The translations under genes were made by a program, and so were the position numbers. A DNA stretch of 33,472 nt from Pseudomonas sp. 10-1B. Its GTDB lineage: Bacteria > Pseudomonadota > Gammaproteobacteria > Pseudomonadales > Pseudomonadaceae. The DNA lies in NCBI RefSeq assembly GCF_000935045.1, contig NZ_JYKS01000038.1, forward strand, positions 1 through 33,472. The letters run 5' to 3'. The stretch's first letter is position 1. Each line of letters begins with the position of its first letter. Under the pieces are notes generated by a model. It saw nothing but the letters and a program-made list of their open reading frames with translations. It did not search any database and was not told the origin of the DNA. Shown here one piece after another: positions 32,908 to 33,472 of the stretch.

Positions 32908-33472
32908 ATGGCGTACATTCAGGGCGAACCACGGAATCAGACCAGCCTGTTTCCAGTCTCGATTGATGAGCTTATCCCGGCCGATCATCTGGTGCGCGTC
33001 ATTGATGCGTACGTTGCCCGAATTGATCTGAAGGTGCTGGGCTTCGACAAGGCCGAGCCCAAAGTGAATGGACGCCCGCCTTACAACCCCGCTGATTTGC
33101 TCAAGCTGTACCTATACGGCTACTTCTACCAGATCCGTTCTTCCCGTCGCCTTGAAGCCGAATGTCAGCGCAATGTCGAGGTCATGTGGTTGCTCAACCG
33201 TCTTGCTCCTGACTTCAAAACCATCGCTGATTTCCGTAGAGACAACACTGTGGCGTTTTCAGCCACCTGCCGTGCTTTTGTGCAGTTCTGTCGCGGTGCG
33301 GGCTTGGTCAAGGGGGATCTCGTCGCAATTGATGGCAGCAAATTCAGAGCCGTAGCTTCCAATCGCCGCCATGTCAGCACCAAACATCTCAAGCGGGACC
33401 TGGAAAAGCTGGATCAACGTATTGCTCGTTACCTGGCGACCCTGGATGAGTCGGATCAGAGTGAAAGTGCCG
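32908..33472 (+). CDS. IS1182-family transposase, 5' part only
   Basis: The open frame covers 188 codons and is cut by the window end, with no stop. The N-terminal part (DUF772-like) includes GRPPYNPADLLKLYLYGYFYQIRSSRRLE and DFKTIADFRRDN. The first catalytic Asp of the DDE site is expected at D142 in LVAIDGSKFRAV. This layout fits IS1182-family transposases; IS5-like families share the domain. Nothing suggests decay in the visible part. Its ATG follows the hairpin at 32871-32907. Confidence 0.88.
   Translation, partial: MAYIQGEPRNQTSLFPVSIDELIPADHLVRVIDAYVARIDLKVLGFDKAEPKVNGRPPYNPADLLKLYLYGYFYQIRSSRRLEAECQRNVEVMWLLNRLAPDFKTIADFRRDNTVAFSATCRAFVQFCRGAGLVKGDLVAIDGSKFRAVASNRRHVSTKHLKRDLEKLDQRIARYLATLDESDQSESA

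Larger units (their letters stand above)
32835..33472 (+). mobile_element. Left part of an IS1182-like insertion sequence (runs off the window)
   Basis: The element seems to begin with GGCTGTGTGAAAAC at 32835, a terminal sequence typical of IS1182-type elements as I recall them. It continues through a strong hairpin into the transposase gene. The right end and target duplication are outside the window, so the left boundary is only inferred. Codon choice in the transposase is less GC-biased than in the neighbouring genes, fitting a mobile origin. Confidence 0.75.

Overview
The window looks like chromosome of a fluorescent pseudomonad of the Pseudomonas putida group. The coding sequence is GC-rich with GC-ending codons. 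The gene order suhB / trmJ-cysE-iscRSUA-hscBA-fdx-iscX-ndk-rlmN-pilF-rodZ-ispG-hisS-yfgM-bamB-der is the classic Pseudomonas/Azotobacter arrangement. The intergenic spaces carry paired REP palindromes of the P. putida type. The species call is inference from these features; no database search was made.

Region 1 (1-2700): a REP pair and an intrinsic terminator, then suhB on the minus strand, divergent from trmJ-cysE on the plus strand. Region 2 (2700-8400): the complete housekeeping Fe-S cluster assembly operon iscR-iscS-iscU-iscA-hscB-hscA-fdx-iscX. Two IscR-type operators lie upstream, the better one covering the -35 of a sigma70-like promoter. CysE just upstream makes the cysteine precursor that feeds IscS. 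Region 3 (8400-17750): ndk, rlmN, pilF, rodZ, ispG, hisS, yfgM, bamB and der, tightly packed, covering nucleotide balance, RNA modification, envelope assembly, isoprenoid synthesis and ribosome assembly. RlmN and IspG are themselves Fe-S enzymes. Region 4 (17900-19870): an aminotransferase overlapping an omega-amidase, a likely glutamine-transaminase/omega-amidase pair.

Region 5 (19970-26730): an iron-acquisition locus matching the piuB-piuA-piuC-Sel1 order of P. aeruginosa. It holds a PepSY/flavodoxin reductase and a TonB-dependent catecholate-type receptor (both minus), divergent from a PKHD-type 2-oxoglutarate/Fe(II) hydroxylase and a Sel1-repeat protein. Two Fur-box-like sites sit in the divergent gap. 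Region 6 (26940-28400): speC, a lysine/ornithine decarboxylase of the alanine-racemase fold. Region 7 (28580-32640): fecI-fecR-fecA, a cell-surface signalling system for ferric citrate, with a Fur-like box over the fecI promoter. Region 8 (32640-end): a cluster of three REP arms and the left end of an IS1182-like element whose transposase runs off the window.

Iron is the common thread: Fe-S assembly under IscR, two uptake systems with Fur-like boxes, and several Fe or Fe-S enzymes. I found no CRISPR array, tRNA, rRNA, prophage, toxin-antitoxin or defence genes. I did not find a convincing undescribed multigene system. The most unusual signals are regulatory or structural: a terminator whose loop spells a -10 box, a perfect 34-bp REP inverted repeat, and a perfect hairpin ending one base before the transposase start codon.
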